From Achromobacter dolens (GTDB lineage Bacteria; Pseudomonadota; Gammaproteobacteria; Burkholderiales; Burkholderiaceae_B): a DNA stretch of 62,575 nt. Location of the stretch: positions 1 to 62,575 of the forward strand of contig NZ_CADIJW010000036.1 in assembly GCF_902859745.1 (NCBI RefSeq), read 5' to 3'. Below, piece by piece: positions 1 through 9,551 of the stretch. The notes under the pieces were generated by a model, which saw only the letters and a list, made by a program, of their open reading frames with translations, did no database searches and was not told the DNA's origin. How positions within the stretch are numbered: the stretch's first letter is position 1; every line of letters starts with the position of its first letter. A program made the translations under genes and the position numbers.

Positions 1-446
1 GGGGCGCCCTTGGCGGCGCCCGCCCCTGCCGCGGACCGGGCCGACGCCGGGACCGCCGGTTTCGCGCCCGCGCCCTTCGGCTCGGCGCCGGCCGCGCCAA
101 CCGTCAGGCCGGCGGCCCCCAGGGCCTCCGCCTTCTTCTGGCTGATGCCGCGTACCCGGTCGGCCAGGTCCTGCAGCGATTCATACTTGCCGGCGCGGTC
201 GCGTTCGCTGACGATGATCTGCGCCGTGCGCGGCCCGATGCCGCGGATGCCCTCGAGCTGCTGCACGGTGGCATCGTTCAGATCCAGCGCCTGCGCCGGC
301 GCGTGCGCCACGCCGACGACCAGCAGGGCCGCACCCAGCGCCTGGCGCAACACCGGCGTACCGCGCCGCGCGGCGACGGGTCGTTGACGGCGCCACGGCA
401 GCGCGGGCAGGCGGCGGGCAACGGTGGAATGGAGGAAGGGATTCAT
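1..446 (-). CDS. ComEA-like helix-hairpin-helix DNA-binding protein (partial, C-terminus off the left edge)
   Basis: I read this frame directly: it opens with ATG at 446 and runs off the left edge after 148 codons. An N-terminal hydrophobic stretch around residues 34-52 (LRQALGAALLVVGVAHA) looks like a signal sequence or membrane anchor. A double helix-hairpin-helix follows, with LDLNDATVQQLEGIRGIG and a second hairpin near LADRVRGISQKKAEAL. The remaining visible part is an Ala/Gly/Pro/Lys-rich tail. ComEA-type proteins bind DNA non-specifically in the periplasm during natural transformation, and short forms like this are common in betaproteobacteria. The gene lies downstream of hldD but behind a terminator, so it is probably a separate unit. 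Whether this cell is competent cannot be told from here. Confidence 0.8.
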   Translation of the reverse strand, partial: MNPFLHSTVARRLPALPWRRQRPVAARRGTPVLRQALGAALLVVGVAHAPAQALDLNDATVQQLEGIRGIGPRTAQIIVSERDRAGKYESLQDLADRVRGISQKKAEALGAAGLTVGAAGAEPKGAGAKPAVPASARSAAGAGAAKGA

Positions 447-569
447 GGACAGGTCTCCGGAAAAGGCGTGGCGCAACGGTTGCCGCGCCACCTCCGGATC
501 ATGGCCCGCGCGCCGCGCCCGGCGGTTGCGCTGTGCATGGATTGATCCACCTCGGCAACTGCGTAGGCC

Positions 570-594
570 AAAAAAAGCCGCCTCGGAAGGCGGC
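570..594 (-). terminator. Rho-independent terminator after hldD
   Basis: On the minus strand the hairpin GCCGCC-TTCCGA-GGCGGC (577-594) is followed by a run of seven T (570-576). It lies 48 bases past the hldD stop and ends the lapA-lapB-hldA-hldD transcript. Confidence 0.88.
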
Positions 595-641
595 TCTGTT
601 TCAAGTCGGCACGGCCACAGGCCGGCGGCGGCCGTATCGGC

Positions 642-1631
642 CTACTTGCGCGCGCGCCAGTAGCGCACATACTCGGCCACGCCGGTCTGCACGTCGCGCA
701 TGGGGGCGGTAAAGCCCGCCGCGCGCAGGCGGCTGACGTCGGCCTGGGTGTAGCTCTGGTAACGGCCCTTGAGGTCATCCGGGAACGGGATGTAACGAAT
801 CAGGTCCAGCTCGACCAACTGGGCCAGCGTCAACTGCGCCTCGCCGCGTTCGGCGCGCAGCGTATTCACCACCGCCGCGGCGACGTCGTTGAACGGCTGG
901 GCCCGGCCCGTGCCGCAATTGAACACGCCCGACTGCTCCGGATGGTCCAGGAAGTGCAGATTGACCGCCACCACGTCCTCGACCGAGATGAAGTCGCGGC
1001 TCTGGCCGCCGTCCACATAGCCGTCCCAGCCGGCGAACAGGCGCACATGGCCGTGTTCCAGGAACTGGTTCATGTTGTGGAAGGCCACCGAGGCCATGCG
1101 GCCCTTGTGCTGCTCGTGCGGACCGTAGACGTTGAAGTAGCGCAAGCCGACAACCTGGGCGGTCAGGGAGTCCATGCGCTTGCGCAGCACCTGGTCGAAC
1201 AGCAGTTTGGAATAGCCGTAGACATTCAGAGGGCCTTCGTTGGCCGGATCTTCCACGTAGATCGACGAACCGCCGTAGACAGCGGCCGACGAGGCATACA
1301 GGAAAGGAATGCGGCGCGCCTGACAGAATTCGAACAATTCCAGCGTGACGCGGTAGTTGTTGTCGAGCATGTAGCGGCCGTTGCGCTCGGTGGTGTCCGA
1401 GCAGGCGCCCTGATGCAGAACGGCGCGGATCTGCGGCAGGCTGCCATCGGCGACGCGGCGGCGAAAGTCGTCCTTGTCCAGGTAGTCGGCGATCTTGCAG
1501 TCCACGAGATTGACGAACTTGTCGCCCTCGGTCAGGTCATCGACCGCGATGATGTCTTCGATGCCACGACGATTGAGGCCGCGAACCAGGTTGCTGCCAA
1601 TGAAGCCCGCGGCTCCGGTAACGACGATCAT
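642..1631 (-). CDS. hldD: ADP-L-glycero-D-manno-heptose 6-epimerase
   Basis: 329 residues. It converts ADP-D-glycero-D-manno-heptose to the L-glycero form, the last step in making the activated heptose of the LPS inner core; it is cytosolic and NADP-dependent. The short-chain dehydrogenase fold is clear: [16 protein letters not shown] with its glycine-rich nucleotide site at residues 1-16, and [10 protein letters not shown] with the catalytic Tyr/Lys pair. The ATG at 1631 places this glycine-rich motif at the N-terminus; the longer open frame to 1733 overlaps hldA and has no family resemblance. The start overlaps the hldA stop as ATGA, so translation is probably coupled. Its length fits the family. 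Confidence 0.96.
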   Translation of the reverse strand: MIVVTGAAGFIGSNLVRGLNRRGIEDIIAVDDLTEGDKFVNLVDCKIADYLDKDDFRRRVADGSLPQIRAVLHQGACSDTTERNGRYMLDNNYRVTLELFEFCQARRIPFLYASSAAVYGGSSIYVEDPANEGPLNVYGYSKLLFDQVLRKRMDSLTAQVVGLRYFNVYGPHEQHKGRMASVAFHNMNQFLEHGHVRLFAGWDGYVDGGQSRDFISVEDVVAVNLHFLDHPEQSGVFNCGTGRAQPFNDVAAAVVNTLRAERGEAQLTLAQLVELDLIRYIPFPDDLKGRYQSYTQADVSRLRAAGFTAPMRDVQTGVAEYVRYWRARK

Positions 1632-2569
1632 GAGAGTTCTCCTGCCAGTTCGGCGGCGGTGACGACGGACGTGCCCAGCTTGCCCACGGCGATGCCGCCG
1701 GCCCGGTTGGCCCAGCCCATGGCATCCGCCCACGGCAGGCCGATGGCGCGCGAGACGGCCAGCGTCGCCAACACGGTATCGCCCGCGCCGGACACATCGA
1801 ACACCTCATGCGCCTGCGCGTCGATGTGCTCGCGGCCCGTGTCGGTAAACAAAGTCATGCCCTGCTCGGAACGCGTCACCAGCAAGGCTTCCAGGTCCAG
1901 ATCGGCGCGCAGGCGTTGCGCCCGATCGGTCAGTTCGGATTCGGAATTCCAGCGGCCGACGGCCTGCTGCATTTCGGAACGGTTGGGCGTGACCAGCGTG
2001 GCGCCGCGATAGCGCGAATAGTCATCACCCTTGGGGTCGACCAGCACCGGAATGCCCGCGCTGCGGGCCAGCGCGATCAGCGACTCGACTCGCGTCAGCA
2101 CGCCCTTGGCGTAGTCGGACAGCACCACGATGTCGTGATTGGCCAGGTGACGCGCCAGGGCGGCATCGATGCTGTCGAGCGCTTCCGGCGCCGGATGCTG
2201 CTCGAAGTCGACGCGCAGCAACTGCTGCTGGCGGCCCAGCACGCGCATCTTCAGCGTGGTGTGCAGGCTCAGGTCGGTGATCAGGTCGGCCTGGATGCCG
2301 GCCTCGGCGGCCAGGCGGCGCACGCTGTCGCCTGCCTCGTCCTCGCCCAGCACGCCCACCAGCGTGACATGGCCGCCCAGCGCGGCGACGTTGCGCGCCA
2401 CGTTGGCGGCGCCGCCCAGGCGGTCCTCGCGGCGCGCGACGCGCACCACCGGCACCGGCGCCTCGGGCGAAATACGCTCCACCTCGCCAAACCAGTAACG
2501 GTCCAGCATGACATCGCCCACCACGAGCACGCGGCTATGCGAAATGGATTCGGCGGGAAATTGGCTCAT
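1628..2569 (-). CDS. hldA: D-glycero-beta-D-manno-heptose-7-phosphate kinase (kinase-only RfaE)
   Basis: 313 residues, a PfkB/ribokinase-family sugar kinase. It phosphorylates D-glycero-D-manno-heptose 7-phosphate at C1 for LPS core synthesis. Visible motifs are the N-terminal [13 protein letters not shown], the [16 protein letters not shown] sugar-binding loop, and the C-terminal [15 protein letters not shown] with its anion hole and catalytic Asp. In E. coli HldE the kinase is fused to a nucleotidyltransferase; this protein stops after the kinase, so the adenylyltransferase (HldC) must be encoded elsewhere. It overlaps lapB by four bases upstream and hldD by four downstream. It is also annotated rfaE1 or waaE. 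Confidence 0.94.
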   Translation of the reverse strand: MSQFPAESISHSRVLVVGDVMLDRYWFGEVERISPEAPVPVVRVARREDRLGGAANVARNVAALGGHVTLVGVLGEDEAGDSVRRLAAEAGIQADLITDLSLHTTLKMRVLGRQQQLLRVDFEQHPAPEALDSIDAALARHLANHDIVVLSDYAKGVLTRVESLIALARSAGIPVLVDPKGDDYSRYRGATLVTPNRSEMQQAVGRWNSESELTDRAQRLRADLDLEALLVTRSEQGMTLFTDTGREHIDAQAHEVFDVSGAGDTVLATLAVSRAIGLPWADAMGWANRAGGIAVGKLGTSVVTAAELAGELS

Positions 2570-3783
2570 TCAAGTTCTTCCAGACGACGCGGCGCGTAGG
2601 TTTCCCAGGCATTGCAGCCAGGACATTGCCAGTAGAAACGGCGCGCTTGAAAACCGCAGCTCCGGCACGCGTAGCGGTCCAGTCGTTGCGTATGCTTGTG
2701 GATCAGGCTGCGCAGCAGCGTGAGGTCGGCCCCGGGCACGGGGCCCTGTTCGGTGGCGCCTTCCGCGTTGGCCAGTTCGGCCTCCAGCAGCCGGTCCAGG
2801 CCGAGCAGCGAGGGATGGCTGCGCAGCGCGCCGCGGGCGAACGCCCAGGCCGGCGCCGAGCCTTGCTGCACGCGCAGCTCGCGGAACACGACATTGAACA
2901 GGTCGAGCGAGGCATGGCGGGCGTACTGGCGCTGCAGCAACTCCAGCCCGGCCTCGGCCTGGCCCGCGGCGCGGTAGTTGGCCAGCAACTGCTCGGCCAC
3001 CAGGCCGGCGTACTCGGGGGCGTCGGTCATGACCGACTCCAGGTACAGGCGCTCGCGCTTGGGATCCTGCTCGATCAGCGCCAGGCGCGCGCGCAGCATC
3101 GCGGTGCGCACCATGGCGCCCTTGCTCGACATGCCGGCATCCGCGGTCGACAGGGCGTGATCGGCGGCATCCAGGGCGGCGTGCGCGGCATCGACATTGG
3201 GCGGCTTGGCGGCCAGCGCGGTCGCGGCCTGCTCGCAGTAGTAATGCACGATCTGCGGCACCGGCTCGTCGACCAGGCCATGCAGCGTCTTGACGGCCTC
3301 GATGGCGCGCGGCCAGTCGTGCTCGGATTCGTAGATGCGGATCAGCGAGCGCAGCGCCGGCAAGGCATAGCGGGTGTCCTTGAGCTGCTCGAAGCCGCTT
3401 TCGGCGCGGTCGAGCATGCCGGCCTTGAGGAAATCCTGCGCCAGTTCATGCTGGGCGTGCTCGCGCTCGGCGGCGGGCAGGTCGGAACGGTTCAGCAGGC
3501 TCTGGTGCACGCGGATGGCGCGCTCCATTTCACCGCGGCGGCGGAACAGGCTGCCCAGCGCGAAGTGCAGTTCGGTCGTCTCGGGATCGAGCTTGGCCAC
3601 CTCGACGAACGCGTCGATGGCGCGGTCGGGCTGCTCATTGAGCAGGAAGTTCAGGCCCCGGAAATACGAATCGGGCAGGCTGCGGGTCTCCCGCAGCATC
3701 TGCCGGATGTCGAAGCGCGCGGCCAACCAGCCCAGCGCGAACAACACCGGCACGAATATCAACCACCAAGGTTCAAAATCCAC
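2566..3783 (-). CDS. lapB: LPS assembly protein LapB (YciM), TPR-rubredoxin
   Basis: 405 residues. LapB is an inner-membrane adaptor that presents LpxC to the protease FtsH and so restrains LPS synthesis. An N-terminal anchor (WWLIFVPVLFALGWLAA, residues 6-22) is followed by tetratricopeptide repeats through the middle, seen as LNFLLNEQPDRAIDAFVEV and further helix pairs. It ends in a rubredoxin-like metal site with two CxxC pairs, YACRSCGFQARR and WQCPGCNAW. The start is GTG at 3783, directly before the membrane segment. It follows lapA by 61 bases and overlaps hldA by four, so LPS control and heptose supply share a transcript. Length and order match the family. Confidence 0.95.
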   Translation of the reverse strand: MDFEPWWLIFVPVLFALGWLAARFDIRQMLRETRSLPDSYFRGLNFLLNEQPDRAIDAFVEVAKLDPETTELHFALGSLFRRRGEMERAIRVHQSLLNRSDLPAAEREHAQHELAQDFLKAGMLDRAESGFEQLKDTRYALPALRSLIRIYESEHDWPRAIEAVKTLHGLVDEPVPQIVHYYCEQAATALAAKPPNVDAAHAALDAADHALSTADAGMSSKGAMVRTAMLRARLALIEQDPKRERLYLESVMTDAPEYAGLVAEQLLANYRAAGQAEAGLELLQRQYARHASLDLFNVVFRELRVQQGSAPAWAFARGALRSHPSLLGLDRLLEAELANAEGATEQGPVPGADLTLLRSLIHKHTQRLDRYACRSCGFQARRFYWQCPGCNAWETYAPRRLEELE

Positions 3784-3844
3784 TATGCGGGCTCTTGCGT
3801 AGATTCAATGCGGAAAAGAAAGGCCTGCGGATGGCGCGGCGCCG

Positions 3845-4159
3845 TCACAGCGGCGACATCGGGGCGACGGCTTCCGGCGGCACGGCCGGCGTGGTGCCGG
3901 CCGCGGCGGCCTGCACGCGGTCGAGTTCGCGGCGCAGGCGGATGGCCTCGCGGCGGCGGCGCATGGCGGCGGGCACGGTCAGCAGCAGGCCGAACAGGGC
4001 GCCGACCACGAACACCACCAGCATGACGACGATCAGCGGCACGTCCTGCACCACGTAATCGGCATAGAACTTCACGGCGACGGGATCGGTGTTCTTCAAC
4101 GCGAACATCAATACCGCCACGAACACGAGCAATCGCAGGGCCCAGACAAGGTAGCGCAT
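3845..4159 (-). CDS. lapA: LapA family (DUF1049) inner-membrane protein
   Basis: 104 residues. LapA partners LapB in controlling LPS synthesis. It has two membrane segments (LLVFVAVLMFALKN and a second helix VVMLVVFVVGALFGLLL), then a basic coiled region (RRRREAIRLRRELDRVQ) and a Pro/Ala tail. The ATG at 4159 is chosen because it puts the first helix at the N-terminus; a longer frame to 4210 adds 17 residues without a recognisable feature. It begins the lapA-lapB-hldA-hldD unit, downstream of the ihfB terminator. Confidence 0.9.
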   Translation of the reverse strand: MRYLVWALRLLVFVAVLMFALKNTDPVAVKFYADYVVQDVPLIVVMLVVFVVGALFGLLLTVPAAMRRRREAIRLRRELDRVQAAAAGTTPAVPPEAVAPMSPL

Positions 4160-4272
4160 GACGCATGCTCCTAAGAATTCGAGAGGGTCAATTGTAAGCG
4201 ACCTCCACACCTCGTGTATCGACCATCAAAGGCGCGCCTTCGATGGTCGCCAAGCCTGCTGGCGGGAAGCCC

Positions 4273-4306
4273 AAAAACAAAGCCCCTTGATTGCTCAAGG
4301 GGCTTT
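4273..4306 (-). terminator. Rho-independent terminator after ihfB
   Basis: Inverted repeat AAGCCCCTTGA / TCAAGGGGCTT (4280-4305) with loop ttgc. On the minus strand it is followed by a T-run (4273-4277), 45 bases past the ihfB stop. It separates rpsA-ihfB from lapA. Confidence 0.88.
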
Positions 4307-4350
4307 GCTCGCGGTCCGATCCGCCCGAAGGCGGCCTGCTGGCCGTGCCG

Positions 4351-4710
4351 TCAATGCATGGCGTGCAAGCCAGCCATGGACGGCATCGGTTCGCTCGATC
4401 CAGAGGATTGAGCGTCCTCGTCGTTGCCGCCGACCAAGTCCACCCGCTCGCGCAATTCCTTGCCCGCCTTGAAATGCGGCACCTGTTTACCAGGCACCAG
4501 CACTTGTTCGCCGGATTTCGGGTTGCGGCCGATGCGGGGAGACCGCTGCGACAGCGAGAAGCTGCCAAAACCGCGGATTTCGATGCGTTGGCCCGAGGCC
4601 AGGGCCTGGGTCATCGCATCGAGCACGGTCTTGACCGCGTAATCGGTGTCGCGGGCGGCCAGCTGAGGATAGCGGGCCGCCAAGGCGGCGATCAGCTCCG
4701 ACTTGGTCAC
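4351..4710 (-). CDS. ihfB: Integration host factor subunit beta
   Basis: 119 residues. With IhfA it forms the DNA-bending heterodimer used in transcription, replication and recombination. The DNABII family core is complete at residues 1-95: [17 protein letters not shown], then [20 protein letters not shown] with the beta-arm, and [17 protein letters not shown]. The start is GTG at 4710, only three bases after the rpsA stop, so it is translated from the rpsA message. About 24 residues beyond the usual end ([20 protein letters not shown] and neighbours) form an acidic, Ser/Met-rich tail absent from E. coli IhfB. Confidence 0.96.
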   Translation of the reverse strand: MTKSELIAALAARYPQLAARDTDYAVKTVLDAMTQALASGQRIEIRGFGSFSLSQRSPRIGRNPKSGEQVLVPGKQVPHFKAGKELRERVDLVGGNDEDAQSSGSSEPMPSMAGLHAMH

Positions 4711-4713
4711 GAA

Positions 4714-6426
4714 TTAACCGTCGTTGCGCTGTTGGTCCAGCTTGGCCTTCAGCAGCGCGCCGAGGTTGGTGGTGCCGGACGAAGCGCTGGCGTCGGACAT
4801 GCGCTGGATCGTTTCGGCGGTTTCGGCGTTGTCGCGGGCCTTGATCGACAGTTGGATCGAACGCGTCTTGCGGTCGATGTTGACGATCATGGCTTCGATG
4901 TTCTCGCCGGCGGTCAGCACGGTGGTGGCATCTTCGACGCGGCCCGAGGAGATCTCGGAAGCGCGCAGGTAGCCTTCGACGTCCACGGACAACGTCACGA
5001 CGGCGCCCTTGGCTTCGACCGACTTGATGGTGCCCGGAACCACGGCGCCCTTGTCGAACGTGGCAACGAAATTGTTGAAGGGGTCGCCTTCTAGCTGCTT
5101 GATGCCCAGCGAGATGCGTTCCTTGTCGGTATCGATGCCCAGGACCACGGCTTCGATCTCGTCGCCCTTCTTGAAGTTGCGCACGGCTTCTTCGCCGGTT
5201 TCCGTCCACGACAGGTCGGACAGGTGAACCAGGCCATCGATGCCGCCGGGCAGGCCGACGAACACGCCGAAGTCGGTGATCGACTTGATGGCGCCGCGGA
5301 CCTTGTCACCACGCTTGAAGTTGGTGGCGAACTCTTCCCACGGGTTCTGGCGGCACTGCTTCATGCCCAGCGAGATGCGACGACGGTCTTCGTCGATTTC
5401 CAGGACCATGACTTCGACTTCTTCGCCCAGGGTCACGACCTTGCGCGGATCGACGTTCTTGTTGGTCCAGTCCATTTCGGAGACGTGCACCAGGCCTTCG
5501 ATGCCGGCTTCGACTTCAACGAACGCGCCGTAGTCGGTCAGGTTGGTGACCTTGCCGAACAGGCGGGTGCCTTGCGGGTAGCGGCGAGCCAGGCCCACCC
5601 ACGGATCTTCGCCCAGTTGCTTGACGCCCAGCGAGACGCGGCTCTTTTCCTGGTCGAACTTGAGGACCTTGGCTTCGACTTCCTGACCCACTTGCAGGAC
5701 TTCGGACGGGTGACGCACACGGCGCCAGGCCATGTCGGTGATGTGCAGCAGGCCGTCGATGCCGCCCAGGTCCACGAACGCGCCGTAGTCGGTGATGTTC
5801 TTGACCACGCCCTTGACCACCGCACCTTCGTGCAGGGTTTCGAGCAGCTTCTGGCGCTCTTCGCCCATGCTGGCTTCCAGCACTTGGCGACGCGACAGCA
5901 CGACGTTGTTGCGCTTGCGGTCGAGCTTGATGACCTTGAATTCGAGGGTCTTGCCTTCGTACGGGGTGGTGTCCTTGACCGGACGCAGGTCCACCAGCGA
6001 ACCCGGCAGGAACGCGCGGATGCCGTTGGTCATGACGGTCAGGCCGCCCTTGACCTTGCCGGTGATGGTGCCGGTGACCAGCTCGCCGTTTTCCAGGGCC
6101 TTTTCCAGTTGCAGCCAGGCCGACAGGCGCTTGGCGCGGTCACGCGACAGGATGGTGTCGCCGTAGCCGTTTTCCAGGGAATCGATGGCCACCGAGACGA
6201 AATCGCCGGGTTGCACTTCGAGCTCGCCCTGGTCATTCAGGAACTCTTCCAGGGGGATCAGCGCTTCGGACTTCAGGCCGGCGTTGACGACGACGAAGTT
6301 GTGGTCGACGCGCACGACTTCGGCGCTGATGACCTCGCCGGACTTCATGTCCTGGCTCTTGAGGCTCTGGGCGAAAAGGTCGGCGAAGCTTTCGCCGCCG
6401 GTGGCGGTAGTGGAAACGGAAGACAT
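4714..6426 (-). CDS. rpsA: 30S ribosomal protein S1
   Basis: 570 residues with six S1 RNA-binding repeats. It docks mRNA on the 30S subunit. The repeats are easily seen in succession, for example [40 protein letters not shown] and [20 protein letters not shown]. The start chosen is ATG at 6426 ([18 protein letters not shown]), which matches the family N-terminus. An in-frame ATG at 6441 would add MDFNP, and neither has a strong Shine-Dalgarno; S1 is known to regulate its own translation. The 174 bases before it, after cmk, probably contain its promoter. ihfB follows by three bases. Confidence 0.96.
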   Translation of the reverse strand: MSSVSTTATGGESFADLFAQSLKSQDMKSGEVISAEVVRVDHNFVVVNAGLKSEALIPLEEFLNDQGELEVQPGDFVSVAIDSLENGYGDTILSRDRAKRLSAWLQLEKALENGELVTGTITGKVKGGLTVMTNGIRAFLPGSLVDLRPVKDTTPYEGKTLEFKVIKLDRKRNNVVLSRRQVLEASMGEERQKLLETLHEGAVVKGVVKNITDYGAFVDLGGIDGLLHITDMAWRRVRHPSEVLQVGQEVEAKVLKFDQEKSRVSLGVKQLGEDPWVGLARRYPQGTRLFGKVTNLTDYGAFVEVEAGIEGLVHVSEMDWTNKNVDPRKVVTLGEEVEVMVLEIDEDRRRISLGMKQCRQNPWEEFATNFKRGDKVRGAIKSITDFGVFVGLPGGIDGLVHLSDLSWTETGEEAVRNFKKGDEIEAVVLGIDTDKERISLGIKQLEGDPFNNFVATFDKGAVVPGTIKSVEAKGAVVTLSVDVEGYLRASEISSGRVEDATTVLTAGENIEAMIVNIDRKTRSIQLSIKARDNAETAETIQRMSDASASSGTTNLGALLKAKLDQQRNDG

Positions 6427-6600
6427 GGGGTTGAAATCCATTGGGCCGAAATGGCCGTTAAAAACACACCGCAGCGGATTGCCCGCCACAGTGGAGTCAA
6501 AATACCTGCCTGCCGGTTTGCCCTTGCGGGGTGTCCCGTGGGGGTGTCGCCTGGCCAGGACAGGGCCGATAAAAAAAACGATTGGCGGGGGGCTGCCCGA

Positions 6601-7290
6601 TCAGTCGGTCGGGCGGGCCTGCCAGAGATCCAGTATTGCCTGCACGGTTTCCGCAATCGTCAGATTCGACGAATCCAGCACGTGTGCATCCGCTGCGGGA
6701 GCAAGCGGCGCCGTGGCGCGTTGCGTGTCGCGGGCATCCCGCTCACGCATGTCCCGCAAAAGGCCATCTAGATTAGCAGAAATTCCCTTTTCGATCAACT
6801 GCTTACGCCGCCGCTCAGCCCGTGCGACCACGTCGGCCACCAGGAACACCTTCAGGGACGCATCAGGGAACACCACCGTGCCCATGTCGCGGCCGTCCGC
6901 CACCAGCCCGGGAGGCAGGCGAAAGGCGCGCTGGCGCTCGAGCAGTGCCTGCCGCACGCCGGGGAACGCGGCCACGCGCGAAGCGAAATTGCCAACAGCC
7001 TCGCGGCGGATCTCATGGCCGACATCGGCGCCTTCCAGGTAGACATGAGGGCCGTCGAAACGAACGTCCAGCGTCTCGGCCACGCGGGCCACGGCGGGCT
7101 CGTCGGCCGCGTCGACGCCCCGGTTGATCGCAGCCAGGGCGGTCAGCCGGTAGAGCGCGCCGCTGTCGAGCACCGCCCAGCCCAGCGCCTTGGCGACGCG
7201 GTGGGCGACGGTGCCCTTGCCCGAGGCGGTCGGGCCGTCGATGGTGATGACGGGAGCAGCGGAAGTCACGATCGGATCAGTCGAAGTCAT
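6601..7290 (-). CDS. cmk: Cytidylate kinase
   Basis: 229 residues. It phosphorylates CMP and dCMP to the diphosphates. The P-loop is [20 protein letters not shown] (residues 14-33), followed by [26 protein letters not shown] with the NMP-binding residues, and [13 protein letters not shown] in the lid. The last residues ([10 protein letters not shown]) give the normal length. It sits 30 bases after aroA and upstream of rpsA, the widespread aroA-cmk-rpsA order. Confidence 0.96.
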   Translation of the reverse strand: MTSTDPIVTSAAPVITIDGPTASGKGTVAHRVAKALGWAVLDSGALYRLTALAAINRGVDAADEPAVARVAETLDVRFDGPHVYLEGADVGHEIRREAVGNFASRVAAFPGVRQALLERQRAFRLPPGLVADGRDMGTVVFPDASLKVFLVADVVARAERRRKQLIEKGISANLDGLLRDMRERDARDTQRATAPLAPAADAHVLDSSNLTIAETVQAILDLWQARPTD

Positions 7291-7320
7291 GTAGGGAAAA
7301 TGGGCCGGAGCCCGTGGTCG

Positions 7321-8643
7321 CTACGCCGACACCAGGCCGGCGTAGACATCAAAGTAACCCGGGAACGTCTTGCTGACGCAACCCGGATCCAGAATGCGCA
7401 CCGCCGCCGGGCCGAACGCGGCCAGCGAAAAGCACATCGCCATGCGGTGGTCGTCCCAGGTGCCGATGTGCGCATCGCGCCAGCCCCCCTCGGCGGGTGG
7501 CGTCACGCTCAGCCAATCCGGCCCCGATTCCACCCGTGCGCCCAGCTTTTCCAGCTCGGTCTGCATGGCGTGGATGCGGTCGGTCTCCTTGACGCGCCAA
7601 CTGCCGATGTTGCGCAGGCGGCAGGGGCCATCGGCGTACAGCGCCAGCGCGGCGGCCGTCATGGCGGCGTCGGGAATCAGGTTGAAATCGGTGTCAAAGG
7701 CCTTCAGGCGACCGCCCTCGGCCACGCGCACGCCGGTCACTTCGATCCAGCCGTCGCCGTAGGTCACGCTGGCGCCCATGGCCGCCAGCGTGTCGGCGAA
7801 TTTGACGTCGCCCTGGATGCTGTCGGCGCCCACGCCGGTCACCCGCAGCGGACCGCCGCCGATGGCGCCCAGCGCCAGGAAATACGACGCGGTGGAGGCA
7901 TCGCCCTCGACCGCGATCCGGCCCGGGCTGCGGTAGCGGGCGCCGCCGGCGATGGTGAAGCGGCTCCAGCCGTCGCGCTGCACGGTCACGCCGAAACGCG
8001 CCATGAGGTTCAGGGTGATCTCGATGTAGGGCTTGGAGATCAGTTCACCCAGCACCTCGATCACCACCGGCTGGCCGCTCTGGCCGGCCTGCAGCGGCGC
8101 GGCCATCAGCAAGGCGGTCAGGAACTGGCTGGAGACCGAACCTTGCACCTGCGTCACGGCCGGCGTCGCGATCTCGCCGCGGCCGATATGCAGCGGCGGG
8201 TAGCCAGGCTGCCCCAGGAAGTCGATGCGGGCGCCGAGCGCCTTGAGCGCATCGACCAGGTCGCCAATGGGACGCTCGTGCATGCGCGGCACGCCGGACA
8301 GGCGGTAGTCGCCGCCCATCAGCGCCAAGGCCGCCGTCAGCGGCCGGATGGCGGTGCCGGCGTTGCCCATGAACAGGTCGGCGCTGTCGACCGGAAAGCG
8401 GCTCACGCCGCGCACGGTGACGCGGCCCTCGGCCAGCTCGGACACCGCCACGCCCAACTGCCGCAGGGCAGCCAGCATCACGCGGGTGTCATCCGAATCC
8501 AGCAGCCCCGTGATGGCGGTCTCGCCCTCGGCGATGGCTGCCAGCAGCAACACGCGGTTGGAAATGCTCTTGGAGCCGGGCAAGGCCATGACGCCCTGCG
8601 CGCGCCGCACGCGCGGCAGATCCAGGAAAGGCAACGCGCCCAT
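7321..8643 (-). CDS. aroA: 3-phosphoshikimate 1-carboxyvinyltransferase (EPSP synthase)
   Basis: 440 residues. It joins phosphoenolpyruvate to shikimate-3-phosphate in the shikimate pathway. Motifs are [16 protein letters not shown] (residues 22-37, substrate-binding Lys/Ser/Arg), [17 protein letters not shown] with the NAGTAxRxL signature, [17 protein letters not shown], and [18 protein letters not shown]. This is the glyphosate-sensitive class I form: the residue after NAG is Thr and the expected Pro-equivalent region is present. The start at ATG 8643 ([10 protein letters not shown]) lies five bases after the tyrA stop; the longer open frame runs into tyrA and is rejected. Confidence 0.96.
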   Translation of the reverse strand: MGALPFLDLPRVRRAQGVMALPGSKSISNRVLLLAAIAEGETAITGLLDSDDTRVMLAALRQLGVAVSELAEGRVTVRGVSRFPVDSADLFMGNAGTAIRPLTAALALMGGDYRLSGVPRMHERPIGDLVDALKALGARIDFLGQPGYPPLHIGRGEIATPAVTQVQGSVSSQFLTALLMAAPLQAGQSGQPVVIEVLGELISKPYIEITLNLMARFGVTVQRDGWSRFTIAGGARYRSPGRIAVEGDASTASYFLALGAIGGGPLRVTGVGADSIQGDVKFADTLAAMGASVTYGDGWIEVTGVRVAEGGRLKAFDTDFNLIPDAAMTAAALALYADGPCRLRNIGSWRVKETDRIHAMQTELEKLGARVESGPDWLSVTPPAEGGWRDAHIGTWDDHRMAMCFSLAAFGPAAVRILDPGCVSKTFPGYFDVYAGLVSA

Positions 8644-8648
8644 GTCGA

Positions 8649-9551
8649 TTACTCCTTGCGCCAGTTGCGGCGCGCCTGCGCCGCCGTGTCCAGCAATGCC
8701 AGCAAGGCCGCGCCGTCGCCGCCATCGATCGCGCGCTCGGCGCGGTCCAGCACGGCGCGCACGGCCGCCAGCTCCGCCAGCATGGCGTCGCGGTTGGATA
8801 GAAAGATATCGCGCCACATCTCGGGCGAACCCGCCGCGATGCGGGTGAAGTCGCGGAAGCCGCTGCCCGCCAGCGCCAGCCGCGTGGCGGCGTCCTCGGC
8901 GGTGGCGACCTGCTCCATGTACACGGACGACAGCAGGTGCGGCAGGTGGCTGACCGACGCCAGCACCCGATCGTGCGCGCCGGCGTCCATGTCGATGACT
9001 TGCGCGCCACAAGCCAGCCACGCATCGCGCACCAGGGCGATGGCGGCGGCACTATTCTCGGCCAGCGGCGTCAGGATGACGCAACGCCCCTGGTACAGGC
9101 CGGCATCGGCGGCATCGGGGCCGCTGCGCTCGGCGCCGGCGATGGGATGGCCCGGCACGAACTGGCCGATGCGCGCGCCCAGCGCCAGGCGGGCGGCATC
9201 GACCACCTCGGCCTTGGTGCTGCCGCCGTCGGTCAGCAGCGTCGCGTCACGCAGGTGCGGCAGCATGCGCGCCAGCATGTCCTGCAGGCCGCCCACGGGC
9301 GTGGCCAGGAACACCAGGTCGGCGCGGGCGGCGGCCTCTTCGGCGCTGACAGCCTCGTCGATCAGGCCCAGCTCCACCGCGCGCGCCAGCGACGCGGCAT
9401 TGCGGCCCACGCCCAGCACCCGTCCCACCTGCCCCGCCCGGCGCAAGGCCGCGGCGAAGGAACCGCCAATCAGGCCCACGCCGACGACGGCCAACACAGG
9501 AATCAGGGGGCCAGCGGCCCCCTGATTCGGCTTGGAGGAAGCGCCGTTCAT
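8649..9551 (-). CDS. tyrA: Prephenate dehydrogenase family protein
   Basis: 300 residues. It oxidises prephenate (or arogenate) toward tyrosine using NAD(P). The N-terminal Rossmann site is [37 protein letters not shown] and [15 protein letters not shown] are the conserved substrate-binding helices of the family, including the His that binds the prephenate carboxylate. There is no chorismate mutase domain and no ACT domain, so it is the stand-alone dehydrogenase. ATG at 9551 overlaps the hisC stop as ATGA and aroA starts five bases after its end, so the three are probably translated together. NAD versus NADP preference is not decided by what I can see. Confidence 0.93.
   Translation of the reverse strand: MNGASSKPNQGAAGPLIPVLAVVGVGLIGGSFAAALRRAGQVGRVLGVGRNAASLARAVELGLIDEAVSAEEAAARADLVFLATPVGGLQDMLARMLPHLRDATLLTDGGSTKAEVVDAARLALGARIGQFVPGHPIAGAERSGPDAADAGLYQGRCVILTPLAENSAAAIALVRDAWLACGAQVIDMDAGAHDRVLASVSHLPHLLSSVYMEQVATAEDAATRLALAGSGFRDFTRIAAGSPEMWRDIFLSNRDAMLAELAAVRAVLDRAERAIDGGDGAALLALLDTAAQARRNWRKE

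Noticed and set aside
6490-6600. T-run on the minus strand (6572-6579) between cmk and rpsA as a terminator
   Set aside because: I could not find a stable stem directly before it; it may instead be part of the rpsA leader.
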